From Rikenellaceae bacterium (lineage in GTDB: Bacteria; Bacteroidota; Bacteroidia; Bacteroidales; Rikenellaceae): a stretch of DNA of 64,000 nt. Below the pieces are notes generated by a model, which was not told the origin of the DNA, made no database searches, and saw only the letters and a list, made by a program, of their open reading frames with translations. Every line of letters begins with the position of its first letter. Within the stretch, counting starts at the first letter, position 1. The translations under genes were made by a program, and so were the position numbers. Of this stretch, positions 32,491-41,655 are shown piece by piece. The stretch spans positions 1 through 64,000 of the forward strand of contig JAFTOX010000004.1 in assembly GCA_017463585.1 (NCBI GenBank). Reading direction: 5' to 3'.

Positions 32491-33111
32491 ATGAAAATCT
32501 TTTGCATAGCACGCAATTATGTCGAGCACGTCGATGAGTTGAAGATGGGCTCAGTGCCCTCAGCTCCGGTCTTTTTTATGAAGCCCGACACGGCACTTTT
32601 GCGCAACAACGACCCATTTTATGTCCCCTCGTTCAGCCGTGAGGTGCACTACGAGTGCGAGTTGGTGGTGCGTATCAACCGCGTGGGCAAGTGCATTGCC
32701 GAGCGTTTTGCGCACCGATATTACGACGAGGTGGGCTTGGGAATCGACTTCACGGCGCGCGATGTGCAGCGTGCAGCAGCTGCGGCAGGCGAGCCGTGGG
32801 AGGCCGCAAAGGCGTTCGACCACTCGGCAGCAATCTCGCCTAAGTTCCTGAAACTTGCGGAGTTGGGTAGCGACGTGCAAAACCTACATTTCGAAATGTG
32901 CCTCAACGGCGAGGTGCGCCAGTCGGCCTCGACAGCGCAGATGATCTTCACGGTCGATCAACTGATCAGCCACATTTCGCAGTTTGTTACGTTGAAAATT
33001 GGCGACCTGATCTACACGGGCACGCCCGTCGGTGTGGGCGAGGTGCGCGAGGGCGATGAGCTGACCGCAACACTCGAAGGCCACGAATTGTTGAACTTTG
33101 ATATTCGTTAA
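32491..33111 (+). CDS. fumarylacetoacetate hydrolase family protein
   Basis: 206 aa. FAH-fold core: MKIFCIARNYVEHVDEL, FFMKPDTAL, the metal-binding HYECELVVRI (E-x-E), GLGIDFTARD and LIYTGTPVGVGEVREGDEL. The family includes acylpyruvate hydrolases, oxaloacetate decarboxylases and isomerases; which reaction applies cannot be read from the sequence. Cytosolic. The maf gene starts 6 bp after the stop codon, so they form an operon. Confidence 0.88.
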   Translation: MKIFCIARNYVEHVDELKMGSVPSAPVFFMKPDTALLRNNDPFYVPSFSREVHYECELVVRINRVGKCIAERFAHRYYDEVGLGIDFTARDVQRAAAAAGEPWEAAKAFDHSAAISPKFLKLAELGSDVQNLHFEMCLNGEVRQSASTAQMIFTVDQLISHISQFVTLKIGDLIYTGTPVGVGEVREGDELTATLEGHELLNFDIR

Positions 33112-33117
33112 ACGACT

Positions 33118-33714
33118 ATGTTACTGCACGATACATTGAAATCATACCGCTTGATCTTAGCGAGTCAATCGCCCCGCCGCCGACAGTTGTTGAGCGACTG
33201 CGGGTTGGAGTACGAGCTGGCGGAGCGCTACGAGGTCGAGGAGGTTTTTCCTGCGACGATGGAGGCCGACGAGGTGCCCGTCTATCTGTCGCGATTGAAG
33301 AGCGACGGCTACCCAAAGGCGCTCGCCGAGAACGAAATTCTGCTTACGGCCGATACGGTTGTAATCGTTGATAATGAGATACTTGGCAAGCCGACGGACG
33401 AGGCCGACGCACGTGCAATGCTCGCACGGCTGTCGGGTCGAGCGCACCGCGTAACGACGGGTGTAACGCTGCGTTCGAGCGCACGCACCGAGAGCTTTGC
33501 AGTGCAGAGCGACGTCTATTTCCGCACGCTCACCGAGGAGGAGATCCGTTACTACGTCGAGCGCTTCCGACCGATGGACAAGGCGGGCAGCTACGGCATT
33601 CAGGAGTGGATCGGCTACGTCGGTATCGAGCGCATCGACGGCTCGTTCTACAACGTGATGGGACTGCCCGTACAGCGAGTCTATTCGGCGCTTGCGGAAT
33701 TTGTAAAGCAATGA
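33118..33714 (+). CDS. maf: Maf-family nucleotide pyrophosphatase
   Basis: 198 aa. Motifs LILASQSPRRRQLL, TADTVV, GRAHRVTTGV and DKAGSYGIQEWIG are those of Maf proteins, which hydrolyse dTTP/UTP or modified nucleotides and have been linked to septum control. The QEW-type C-terminal motif fits the dTTP/UTP (YhdE-like) subgroup. The DPP11 gene follows after 27 bp. Confidence 0.92.
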   Translation: MLLHDTLKSYRLILASQSPRRRQLLSDCGLEYELAERYEVEEVFPATMEADEVPVYLSRLKSDGYPKALAENEILLTADTVVIVDNEILGKPTDEADARAMLARLSGRAHRVTTGVTLRSSARTESFAVQSDVYFRTLTEEEIRYYVERFRPMDKAGSYGIQEWIGYVGIERIDGSFYNVMGLPVQRVYSALAEFVKQ

Positions 33715-33741
33715 ATAACAAATAAATAAACGACTGAAACT

Positions 33742-35814
33742 ATGAAGAAATTATTTTCGACCCTTGCGGCATTGATGTTCGTTCTGACGGCTGTGGCCGA
33801 CGAGGGTATGTGGCTTCCGAGCCTGATTGGCGAGCGCATTAAGGATATGCGTTCGAAGGGTTTTCGACTGACGGCCGACGATGTTTACAGCATCAACCGC
33901 GCCTCGATGAAGGACGCTGTGGTGCTGTTCAATGGCGGTTGCACGGGCGAGTTGATCTCGTCGGAGGGTCTGCTTTTGACCAACCACCACTGCGGTTATG
34001 GCGCGATCCAGAGCCACAGTAGCGTCGAGCACGACTACCTGACCAACGGTTTTTGGGCGATGTCGCGCGAGCAGGAGCTGCCCAATCCCAACCTCTATGT
34101 TGCGATTTTGGTGCGAATGGAGGAGGTTACCGACCGCGTGAAGGCGGGTGGCGACGAGAAGATCAACGACAACATCGCAGCCATCAAAAAGGAGGCTTCG
34201 GAGGACGGTCGCTATTCGACTTCGGTCGAGTCGCTGTACTACACCAATCAGTACTTTCTGTTTGTGTATGAGAAATTTACGGACGTTCGTCTGGTAGGTG
34301 CACCCCCCTCGTCGATCGGCAAGTTCGGTGGCGACACCGACAACTGGATCTGGCCTCGCCACACGGGCGACTTCTCGGTTTTCCGCGTCTATGCCGGCAA
34401 GGATAACAAGCCCGCCGACTTCTCGCGCGAGAATGTTCCCTACAAGCCTCGCCGCCACTTCAAGATCTCGACCAAGGGTGTCGAGGAGGGCGATTTCACG
34501 ATGATCTACGGCTTCCCGGGCAACACCCAGCGCTATGTGATTTCGTCGGCTGCGGACTATGTTGAGCGTCTGTCGGACCCGATGAAGATCCGCCTGCGCA
34601 CGCTCCGCTTGGACGTGATTTCGAAGGCTCAGGAGGCCGATCCGAAGGTGCGTATCCAGTATGCTGCAAAGCACGCCAACATTGCCAATGCGTGGAAGAA
34701 GTGGCAGGGCGAAGTGCTTGGTTTGGAGCGACTTGGCACGGTTGAGAAGAAGCGCGCCTACGAGCAGAAATTTGCCGCTTGGGCTGCCAACAAACCCGAA
34801 TATGCAGGCCTGTTGGACAAGATGTATGCCGCTTATGACGAACTGCGCGATCCCTATTGGCGTGCCGAGTATTTTGCCGAGTCGATTTCGGCTATCGAGC
34901 TGGCGCAGCTGACCCGTATGGTCGCTCAGCGCAAACCCGCCACGGACGACAAATCGGTGGCTGCATTCTATAAGAATTATGTTGCCGACATCGACCGCGA
35001 GGTGGCGAAGAAATTGGTTGCCGAGTTCGTCAAAGACATTGACGCTCAGTACATTCCCGAGTCGGTGAAGAGCGAGATGGCACGCTTCGCTTCGACCGAT
35101 CACTTTGTCGATTATCTCTTCGACGAGAGCCCGCTGACCACGCCCGAGAAGTTTGCGGCGCTGGCCTCGGACCCCGACCACCTGCCCTCGATTATGGAGG
35201 CTGACCCGATGAACCGCTTCGTTACCGAGCTGATCAAGTGTGGCAACTTCTCGCAGCGCCGCTACCGCAATATGAGCGACGCACCGTCGATTGCGCAGTA
35301 CTACGCACCTTATATGCGTGCGCTGATGGAGTACGATCGCGAGATGGCCTTCTTCCCCGACGCAAACCTCACATTGCGAGTTGCTTACGGTAAGGTTGGC
35401 GGCTATCGTTATGCCGACGCTGTCTATCACAAACACTTCACCACGCTCGACGGAATCATCGAGAAGGACGATCCCGCGATCTACGACTACGACATTCCGC
35501 AGGCACTGCGCGACATCTACGCAGCGAAGGATTACGGTCGTTGGGGCATCGAGATGGACGGTCGCTACACCGTTCCCGTCTGCTTCATCGCCTCGAACCA
35601 CACCACCGGTGGCAACTCGGGCTCGCCCGTACTGAATGGTCGTGGCGAGCTGGTGGGTATCAACTTCGACCGCACGTGGCTCTCGACGATGAGCGACATC
35701 GAGTTCGACCCCGAAATCTGCCGCAACATCGCTGTTGATATTCGCTACGTGCTGTTCGTGATCGACCGTATCGGTGGCGCGGGCTATCTGCTTGACGAGA
35801 TGGAACTTAAATAG
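33742..35814 (+). CDS. dpp11: S46 dipeptidyl-peptidase, DPP11 type (Asp/Glu-specific)
   Basis: 690 aa. Signal peptide of about 19 residues (cleavage after AVA), then the S46 double-barrel protease. Catalytic motifs: TNHHC (80-84), DTDNWIWPRHTGDF and GNSGSP with nucleophile S626. R644, 18 residues after the serine, corresponds to the arginine that gives P. gingivalis DPP11 its preference for Asp/Glu at P1. The enzyme acts in the periplasm, releasing acidic dipeptides for uptake by asaccharolytic or protein-using Bacteroidales. A DPP7-type paralogue lies at 55.4 kb. The next gene is an AspT-like carrier, which fits amino-acid use but is separated by repeats. Confidence 0.92.
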   Translation: MKKLFSTLAALMFVLTAVADEGMWLPSLIGERIKDMRSKGFRLTADDVYSINRASMKDAVVLFNGGCTGELISSEGLLLTNHHCGYGAIQSHSSVEHDYLTNGFWAMSREQELPNPNLYVAILVRMEEVTDRVKAGGDEKINDNIAAIKKEASEDGRYSTSVESLYYTNQYFLFVYEKFTDVRLVGAPPSSIGKFGGDTDNWIWPRHTGDFSVFRVYAGKDNKPADFSRENVPYKPRRHFKISTKGVEEGDFTMIYGFPGNTQRYVISSAADYVERLSDPMKIRLRTLRLDVISKAQEADPKVRIQYAAKHANIANAWKKWQGEVLGLERLGTVEKKRAYEQKFAAWAANKPEYAGLLDKMYAAYDELRDPYWRAEYFAESISAIELAQLTRMVAQRKPATDDKSVAAFYKNYVADIDREVAKKLVAEFVKDIDAQYIPESVKSEMARFASTDHFVDYLFDESPLTTPEKFAALASDPDHLPSIMEADPMNRFVTELIKCGNFSQRRYRNMSDAPSIAQYYAPYMRALMEYDREMAFFPDANLTLRVAYGKVGGYRYADAVYHKHFTTLDGIIEKDDPAIYDYDIPQALRDIYAAKDYGRWGIEMDGRYTVPVCFIASNHTTGGNSGSPVLNGRGELVGINFDRTWLSTMSDIEFDPEICRNIAVDIRYVLFVIDRIGGAGYLLDEMELK

Positions 35815-35836
35815 AATTCAGGATTCAAAATTATTT

Positions 35837-35914
35837 GGCAAAATCTTCGATTTTGACACACACTCGCGGGCTCGCCCTTTGGGCGACCGCCCCAGCCCGC
35901 GAGTGTGCGCCCGC
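35837..35914 (+). repeat. palindromic intergenic element, copy 14
   Basis: Lead hairpin CAAAATCTTCGATTTTG, outer stem ACACTCGCGGGCT/AGCCCGCGAGTGT, inner hairpin CGCCCTTTGGGCG, bulge CCGCCCC. Confidence 0.9.
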
Positions 35915-36012
35915 CATCTGAGAGAATTTTGATTTTCAGTCCTGCAAACAAAATAAACGTTAGCAAAGGCCAATTTTGCATCTTGAATTTTGAATCTCTA
36001 ATTACCGACATT

Positions 36013-37674
36013 ATGAACTGGTTCGAAACCTTGTATCTCACGCCGTCGCCGTTGCAGGCTGTGGTTGTCATTTCGACCATCTGCGCGGTGGGCTTAATGC
36101 TTGGACGAGTGCGCATTAAGGGCATTTCGTTGGGCGTTACGTTTGTCTTTTTTGCAGGTATTTTGGCGGGTCATATCGGTTTGAAGATCGACCCTCAAAT
36201 GCTGACATTCGCCCAGAATTTCGGTCTGATAATCTTCGTCTATGAGCTTGGATTGCAGGTCGGACCGGGTTTTTTCAGTGCCTTCCGCAGTGGCGGTATT
36301 CGACTGAATCTGTTGGGTTTAGGCGTTGCGCTGATAGGTACGGCGATGGCTGTCGGACTGACCTACGTAACGACCATTCCGCTACCCGATATGATGGGTA
36401 TCCTGTGCGGTGCGACGACCAACACTCCCGCGCTCGGTGCGGCGCAGCAGACCCTTTCGCAGCTGGGCGTGTCGGCCAATGGCGCAGCGCTGAGTTGTGC
36501 CGTAACCTACCCGTTGGGCGTTGTGGGAGTGATCTTGGCGATCATCGTGATCCGCAAATTTTTCACCCGCAAGGGCGACTTCGCAGCACCCGATGCCGAA
36601 CACATAAACAACACATTCATTGCGGGTTACGTCGTTCGCAACCAAGCCATTGCGGGCAAGTCGCTGGCGAAGGTTGCCGAACTGAGCAATATCCAATTTG
36701 TGATTTCGCGCGTGTGGCGCGATGGTCACGTTTCGATTCCCGATGGCAAGACGACCATCGAGCTTGGCGACCGCCTGCTGGTGACCACCTCGGAGCGCGA
36801 TTCGGAGATGCTGACGGTACTTTTTGGCGAGCGCGAGCAGACCGATTGGAACCGCAGCGACGTCGATTGGAACACGATCGACCGCAAGTTGCTCTCGCGC
36901 AGTATCGTGATCACGCGCCCCGAAATCAACGGCAAACGCCTCGGCTCGCTGCGCCTGCGCAATAGCTACGGCATCAATATTTCGCGTATCTACCGCAGTG
37001 GTGTGCCCCTGTTGGCGACGCCCGATCTGGTGTTGCAACTCGGTGATCGTGTGATGGTTGTGGGCGAGGAGCCGTCGATCGAGCGCGTAGAGAAGAAGCT
37101 CGGTAACGCCTCGAAAGAGCTGAGCGAACCCAACCTGATGTCGATCTTCATCGGACTGATTTTGGGTCTTGCGTTGGGTGCAGTGCCGCTGTCGATGCCC
37201 GGCATTTCGGCTCCCGTGCGCTTGGGTTTGGCGGGCGGACCGATCATTGTGGGAATCTTGGTTGGCACGTTCGGACCCCGATTTGGCTTGATTACTTACA
37301 CCACCCGAAGCGCCAATTTGATGCTCCGTGGCTTGGGATTGGCTCTCTATTTGGCCTGCTTGGGACTTGACGCAGGTGCTCAATTTTTCGAAACCGTAAT
37401 GCGCCCCGAGGGTGTGCTGTGGATCGCCGTGGGCTTTGTGATTACGGTTGTACCTGTGCTGATCGTGGGACTTTATGCACTGAGAGTTAAACACTTGGAC
37501 TATGCAACGGTTTGCGGAATGTTGTGCGGCAGTATGGCAAATCCGATGGCGCTGAATTACGCCAACGATACGATCGCGGGCGACAATGCGTCGGTTTCGT
37601 ATGCGACGGTCTATCCGTTGGCGATGTTCACGAAGGTAGTTTTAGTTCAGGTACTTCTGCTCTTTTTGATGTAA
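36013..37674 (+). CDS. AspT/YidE-family transporter with two RCK_C domains
   Basis: 553 aa from the ATG at 36013. Five or so membrane helices at each end flank two central TrkA-C (RCK_C) modules at about residues 205-275 and 295-375 (ITRPEINGKRLGSLRLRN...LQLGDRVMVVG). This is the layout of aspartate:alanine exchangers (AAEx family) and the YidE/YbjL duplication proteins. The repeated N- and C-terminal halves carry LGAAQQTLSQLGVS- and GSMANPMALNYAND-like motifs. It probably moves a small amino acid or dicarboxylate through the inner membrane; substrate not proven. The upstream ORF extension comes from repeat DNA. Confidence 0.88.
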   Translation: MNWFETLYLTPSPLQAVVVISTICAVGLMLGRVRIKGISLGVTFVFFAGILAGHIGLKIDPQMLTFAQNFGLIIFVYELGLQVGPGFFSAFRSGGIRLNLLGLGVALIGTAMAVGLTYVTTIPLPDMMGILCGATTNTPALGAAQQTLSQLGVSANGAALSCAVTYPLGVVGVILAIIVIRKFFTRKGDFAAPDAEHINNTFIAGYVVRNQAIAGKSLAKVAELSNIQFVISRVWRDGHVSIPDGKTTIELGDRLLVTTSERDSEMLTVLFGEREQTDWNRSDVDWNTIDRKLLSRSIVITRPEINGKRLGSLRLRNSYGINISRIYRSGVPLLATPDLVLQLGDRVMVVGEEPSIERVEKKLGNASKELSEPNLMSIFIGLILGLALGAVPLSMPGISAPVRLGLAGGPIIVGILVGTFGPRFGLITYTTRSANLMLRGLGLALYLACLGLDAGAQFFETVMRPEGVLWIAVGFVITVVPVLIVGLYALRVKHLDYATVCGMLCGSMANPMALNYANDTIAGDNASVSYATVYPLAMFTKVVLVQVLLLFLM

Positions 37675-37752
37675 AGTAGCGCAGGCGGATTGGACTCGAA
37701 TACCTATAATATAATATTTTCGAATGGTCGGTGAGATTCGATAATTTATGCG

Positions 37753-37760
37753 TATCTTTG
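37753..37760 (+). promoter_or_regulatory. -7 box (TATCTTTG) of prfC
   Basis: TAnnTTTG match 33 bp before the ATG at 37794; no convincing -33 box. Confidence 0.5.
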
Positions 37761-37793
37761 CGGCCTGAAAAAACGAATTGATACAGACGAAAT

Positions 37794-39371
37794 ATGACCT
37801 TACAAGAAGAGATCACACGCAGGCGAACCTTCGCCATCATCAGCCACCCCGACGCGGGTAAGACTACGCTGACCGAAAAATTGCTGCTGTTCGGTGGTGC
37901 AATCCACGTTGCAGGTGCCGTCAAGAGCAACAAAATCAAGAAGACCGCAACCTCGGACTTTATGGAGATTGAGCGTCAGCGCGGTATCTCGGTCGCAACG
38001 TCGGTGATGGGATTCGAGTATGGCGGCTGCAAAATTAATATCCTCGACACCCCGGGTCACGAGGACTTTGCCGAGGATACCTACCGCACGCTGACGGCTG
38101 TCGATAGCGTAATCATCGTCATCGACGGCGCAAAGGGTGTCGAGACGCAGACCCGCCGACTGATGAATGTCTGCCGTATGCGCAAGACCCCTGTGATGGT
38201 CTATATCAATAAGTTGGACCGCCCCTCGCGCGATCCGTTCGATCTGTTGGACGAGGTCGAGAACGAGCTGCAAATCAAGGTGCGCCCGCTGGCGTTCCCC
38301 ATCAGCAACGGACCCTCGTTCAAGGGCGTTTATAACATTTTCGAGCAGAATCTGTCGTTGTTCCTCTCGGACGAGCGACTGACTGCCGACGCTCAAACCG
38401 TTGATATCAAGCTCGATAGCCCCGACCTCGAAAGCTACATCGGTCGCTACGCCCAGCAGCTGCGCGACGACGTTGAGCTGGTCGATGGCGTCTATGAGCC
38501 GTTCGACCGCGAGGCCTATCTGCGTGGCGAGCTGGCACCCGTTTTCTTCGGTAGTGCGATCAACAATTTCGGCGTGCGCGAGCTGTTGGAGTGCTTCATC
38601 AAGATCGCTCCGTCGCCCCGCCCCTCGACCACCGCACAGCGTCCGATCGAGCCCGCCGAGCCGAAAATGACAGGTTTCGTCTTTAAGATCCACGCCAATA
38701 TGGACCCCAACCACCGCGACCGAATCGCCTTCTTGAAGATCTGTTCGGGCACGTTCGAGCGTAACAAAAACTACCTCCACGTGCGTAGCGGCAAGCAGTT
38801 GAAGTTCTCGTCGCCTACGGCGTTTATGGCCGAGAAGAAGTCGGTGATCGACTTCGCCTATCCGGGCGATATCGTTGGTCTGCACGACACGGGTAACTTC
38901 AAAATCGGCGACACGTTCACCGAGGGCGAGAAGCTCAACTTCACGGGTATTCCCTCGTTTGCGCCCGAGTTGTTCCGCTATATCGAGAACGCCGACCCGA
39001 TGAAATTCAAGCAGTTAAGCAAAGGCATCGACCAGCTGATGGACGAAGGTGTGGCGCAGCTTTTCACCTCGTCGCTCAACGGTCGCAAGATCATCGGCAC
39101 GGTGGGTGCGTTACAGTTCGAGGTTATCCAATACCGCTTGGAGCACGAGTATGGCGCCAAGTGCCGCTACGAGCCGATTTCGATCCACAAGGCTTGCTGG
39201 ATCGAGAGCGACAACGCAGCGCAATTAGCTGATTTCAAGCGCCGTAAGCATACCAATATGGCAGTTGATAAGCACGGTCGAGACGTCTTTTTAGCCGATA
39301 CGAGCTACGCGCTGGCATTGGCTCAGGAGAACTTCCCCGATATCCGTTTCCACTTCACATCGGAGTTCTAA
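37794..39371 (+). CDS. prfC: peptide chain release factor 3
   Basis: 525 aa. Translational GTPase that recycles RF1/RF2 after termination. Intact G motifs (SHPDAGKTT about 17-25, DTPGHEDF about 85-92, NKLD), RQRGISV switch I, and the shorter RF3 C-terminal domains in place of EF-G domain IV. All catalytic residues are present, in contrast to the EF-G2 paralogue at 3.1-5.3 kb. Own promoter box and terminator. Confidence 0.95.
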   Translation: MTLQEEITRRRTFAIISHPDAGKTTLTEKLLLFGGAIHVAGAVKSNKIKKTATSDFMEIERQRGISVATSVMGFEYGGCKINILDTPGHEDFAEDTYRTLTAVDSVIIVIDGAKGVETQTRRLMNVCRMRKTPVMVYINKLDRPSRDPFDLLDEVENELQIKVRPLAFPISNGPSFKGVYNIFEQNLSLFLSDERLTADAQTVDIKLDSPDLESYIGRYAQQLRDDVELVDGVYEPFDREAYLRGELAPVFFGSAINNFGVRELLECFIKIAPSPRPSTTAQRPIEPAEPKMTGFVFKIHANMDPNHRDRIAFLKICSGTFERNKNYLHVRSGKQLKFSSPTAFMAEKKSVIDFAYPGDIVGLHDTGNFKIGDTFTEGEKLNFTGIPSFAPELFRYIENADPMKFKQLSKGIDQLMDEGVAQLFTSSLNGRKIIGTVGALQFEVIQYRLEHEYGAKCRYEPISIHKACWIESDNAAQLADFKRRKHTNMAVDKHGRDVFLADTSYALALAQENFPDIRFHFTSEF

Positions 39372-39372
39372 C

Positions 39373-39436
39373 GACAATTCACAATTCACAATTCACAATT
39401 CACAATTCACGATTCACAATTCACAATTCACAATTA
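39373..39436 (+). repeat. 8-bp tandem array (TTCACAAT)n after prfC
   Basis: About eight units with one variant, placed between the prfC stop codon and its terminator. The clearest example of the AT-rich short repeats seen in both CAAAATT and CACAATT forms at many gene ends (for example 2905, 9548, 17805, 23148, 25345, 29920, 31148, 32315, 51450 and 55400). Confidence 0.9.
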
Positions 39437-39437
39437 G

Positions 39438-39464
39438 GCCACGCTCGCTGAGCGTGGCTTTTTT
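39438..39464 (+). terminator. terminator of prfC
   Basis: Perfect stem GCCACGCT/AGCGTGGC with 5-nt loop followed by T6. Confidence 0.9.
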
Positions 39465-39519
39465 GTTTAACACTTATTAATAATAAAAGAAGAAGAAATC
39501 GAATATCATTGGCGGGCAA

Positions 39520-39594
39520 CACGCACACTCGCGGGCTGCGGGGGTCAGCCGAAGGCTGAGCCCGCGAGTGTGTGTCAAAATCGAAGATTTTGCC
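39520..39594 (-). repeat. palindromic intergenic element, copy 15
   Basis: Outer stem ACACTCGCGGGCT/AGCCCGCGAGTGT, bulge GGGGG, inner hairpin CAGCCGAAGGCTG, lead hairpin CAAAATCGAAGATTTTG. Just left is a stray ATCATTGGCGGG, the arm of another copy type, and a degraded copy follows at 39659-39702. Confidence 0.9.
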
Positions 39595-39790
39595 AAATAT
39601 TTTTCTTCTACTCTTAGCATTAAGAATTAAAACAAAATCGAAATTCTCGGAATTTCGTCATCATTGGCGGGTCGCCCTTTGAGCGAGCCTCCGCCCGCAA
39701 ACAGCAAAGCCCACCTCCGTTTTTTCAAAATTGTTAATAATTGGTAGATAAATTTTGGAGTGGGAACGGTTTTTGTTAGGGGCGAATGGG

Positions 39791-39798
39791 TATTTTTG
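39791..39798 (+). promoter_or_regulatory. -7 box (TATTTTTG) before DUF3467 gene
   Basis: TAnnTTTG match 21 bp before the ATG at 39819; a TTTG at 39772 is slightly too close (15 nt). Supports the downstream start. Confidence 0.5.
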
Positions 39799-39818
39799 CA
39801 CAACCAAAATCAGTTTCT

Positions 39819-40133
39819 ATGGCAGAAGCAAAACAGTTGGGTTTGGAGCTCAGCATTGACGAGCAGACAGGGCAGGGTCGATATTCGAATTTGGTTGTTG
39901 TGACCCATTCGGCATCGGAGTTTGTGCTCGATTTTGCGTCGATGTTGCCCGCCCTGCCCAAAGCAAAGGTGCAGAGTCGCATTATTATGACGCCCGAGCA
40001 CGCCAAACGATTGATGATGACGCTGCAAGACAATATCACCCGTTACGAGAGCGCGATGGGTAAGATCGAGGTCCATATGCAGCCTGCAAGTGATGATGTA
40101 GTGGCGATGGGCTTCAACGTGGGCGAAGCCTAA
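39819..40133 (+). CDS. DUF3467 family protein
   Basis: 104 aa from the ATG at 39819 (MAEAKQLGLELSIDEQTGQGRYSNLVVV); the upstream ATG at 39786 would put the promoter box inside the gene. Small alpha/beta protein with the family pattern YSNLVVVTHSASEFVLDFASMLP and VQSRIIMTPEHAKRLMMTLQDNITRYE. No biochemical function is known; in Bacteroidetes the gene often lies near RNA polymerase or ribosomal genes. Here it precedes rpmH, which has its own promoter. Confidence 0.85.
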   Translation: MAEAKQLGLELSIDEQTGQGRYSNLVVVTHSASEFVLDFASMLPALPKAKVQSRIIMTPEHAKRLMMTLQDNITRYESAMGKIEVHMQPASDDVVAMGFNVGEA

Positions 40134-40252
40134 GAGAACGCTCGTGCACACAAAAATATGAATTTTGAGGTTAAAATCGGTGATTTCGACTCATCGAGGG
40201 GGCTTGTAATGTGAAATTCAGTGCCTAAACATCAAAATATTGTGAGAAAATT

Positions 40253-40282
40253 TTTGGAAAAGCCAAAAATGTTATACCTTTG
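40253..40282 (+). promoter_or_regulatory. Bacteroidetes promoter of rpmH
   Basis: TTTG at 40253-40256, 18-nt spacer, TACCTTTG at 40275-40282. Confidence 0.75.
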
Positions 40283-40338
40283 CACTCCGCAAAGGACAAT
40301 TTTTTGATAACAAAATATAAAAAGATAGAGTTATGGCG

Positions 40339-40500
40339 ATGAAAAGAACATTCCAGCCTTCGCGCAGGAAGAGAATCAACAAGCACGGTTTCCGTCAGAG
40401 AATGGCAACTGCTAACGGTCGTAAGGTATTGGCTGCACGTCGTGCAAAGGGCCGCAAGAAGCTGACCGTTTCGGACGAGGCTACCTTCAAGTACGCTTAA
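40339..40500 (+). CDS. rpmH: 50S ribosomal protein L34
   Basis: 53 aa, highly basic, [18 protein letters not shown]... with [18 protein letters not shown], the canonical L34 sequence plus a short C-terminal extension. The ATG at 40339 gives the standard N-terminus; another in-frame ATG at 40333 would add Met-Ala. It binds 23S rRNA in the large subunit. dnaA and rnpA, its classic neighbours in other phyla, are absent here. Own promoter and terminator. Confidence 0.96.
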   Translation: MKRTFQPSRRKRINKHGFRQRMATANGRKVLAARRAKGRKKLTVSDEATFKYA

Positions 40501-40525
40501 TTCGCGTAGGACGGAACGCCAAAAC

Positions 40526-40558
40526 AGAGCTATCCACTTCGGTGGGTGGCTCTTTTTT
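40526..40558 (+). terminator. terminator of rpmH
   Basis: AGAGC and ATCCAC pair with GTGGGT and GCTCT around a TTCG loop, followed by T6. Confidence 0.8.
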
Positions 40559-40645
40559 ATGCAAAATTATTCCTTTGCTTCAAAATTAAAAGTTAAAGAA
40601 GAATTAAAAGTAAATCAAAAGCAAACTCCGTCCCAATGATTGCGT

Positions 40646-40719
40646 GCGCACACTCGCGGGCTGGGGCGGTCGCCCGAAGGGCGAGCCCGCGAGTGTGTGT
40701 CAAAATCGAAGATTTTGCC
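40646..40719 (-). repeat. palindromic intergenic element, copy 16
   Basis: Outer stem ACACTCGCGGGCT/AGCCCGCGAGTGT, bulge GGGGCGG, inner hairpin CGCCCGAAGGGCG, lead hairpin CAAAATCGAAGATTTTG. Confidence 0.9.
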
Positions 40720-40814
40720 AATCAGAACTCAATATTATACATATAAATCTCTCACAACATAATAAATTGAAACTGCAGGCGTTATACTTACAAAAACCAC
40801 GAAAAAAGATGTGT

Positions 40815-41375
40815 ATGAAACGAATTGTTGTGTTGTTAGTCGGTCTTATTTTTGGCACGGCTGCGCTCTCGCCCCTCGCTGCGCAGGGCTACATCGAGAA
40901 ATATCTGCAAGACGAAAAACCGATCTACATTAGTGGCTACCGCAGCTATTTGGATATCAAAGGTACGTTCGATGAATTCGATACCAGCAGTGACGCGTGC
41001 CTGCACCTGATCACGTCGCACGGCTATCTGCACCGCGAGTGGCTCTATGCGGGCGGTGGCACGGGTCTGATTTGGGGCGTCGGCAACAAGGGCAAGCACG
41101 AACTTGCTGTGCCCGTTTTTGGGGAGTTGCGCGCATTGTTTGGACGTAATGGCAAGGTGCGACCCTATCTGGGATTTCGTTTCGGAGTTGCATTTGAGGT
41201 GATGGCGCAAAGACGCTACCGCGACGGAAAAGTCGATAATAGTGGCTACTTGGAGCCGATCTTCGGTGTCGAGTTCGGTCGATACCACGCCTCGATCTCT
41301 TATATGAATCAAAATGTTTTTGCGCAAACCTCCGACGGCGTAACTATCTCGCTCGGTTTCCGTTTCGGCAAGTAA
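40815..41375 (+). CDS. small outer-membrane beta-barrel-like protein
   Basis: 186 aa from the ATG at 40815. A signal peptide (RIVVLLVGLIFGTAALSPLAAQ) precedes alternating beta segments with aromatic girdles (YLGFRFGVAFEVMAQRRY, YLEPIFGVEFGRYHASISYMNQ, VTISLGFRFGK) and a C-terminal strand pattern ending FRFGK. This looks like an 8-strand barrel of the OmpA/OmpW size class. Function unknown. A monocistronic gene between repeats; an ATG two codons earlier is also possible. Confidence 0.75.
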   Translation: MKRIVVLLVGLIFGTAALSPLAAQGYIEKYLQDEKPIYISGYRSYLDIKGTFDEFDTSSDACLHLITSHGYLHREWLYAGGGTGLIWGVGNKGKHELAVPVFGELRALFGRNGKVRPYLGFRFGVAFEVMAQRRYRDGKVDNSGYLEPIFGVEFGRYHASISYMNQNVFAQTSDGVTISLGFRFGK

Positions 41376-41655
41376 AACATTTATTATCAATACTTTTCAA
41401 AGGACTTTGCTTTAAGAAAATATAAAACCAAGATTGAGTTTGCTGGCGCCTCGCCACCGCGTGCGCATACTGAGTTGCGCTTTGGCGATTTCTCCGAAAA
41501 CCGATTTCCAATTCTCGGCCTACCTATATTATAAATATGCGCAAAAAAGCACCTCTTTCGGCGCGTCATCATTAGGGCATATCCAAATAATTTTTTAACT
41601 TTGTAGCTTGGTAATAGTCCGTAAAGTCACGAATAATCATAAAAATTGACAATAT
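41376..41655. other. intergenic region before pheS
   Basis: Contains degraded element fragments (GCCTCGCCACCGCGTGCGC near 41449 and GGCGATTTCTCCG near 41486) and a TAACTTTG -7-like box at 41596-41603, 52 bp before pheS. Confidence 0.55.

Noticed and set aside
33751..35601. 616-aa minus-strand ORF inside the DPP11 gene
   Set aside because: Antisense shadow of a clear S46 peptidase; its composition (Arg, His, Val-rich) and lack of motifs are those of reverse-frame reading in a GC-biased gene. The same holds for 55937-57541, 60843-62456 and 14755-16005.
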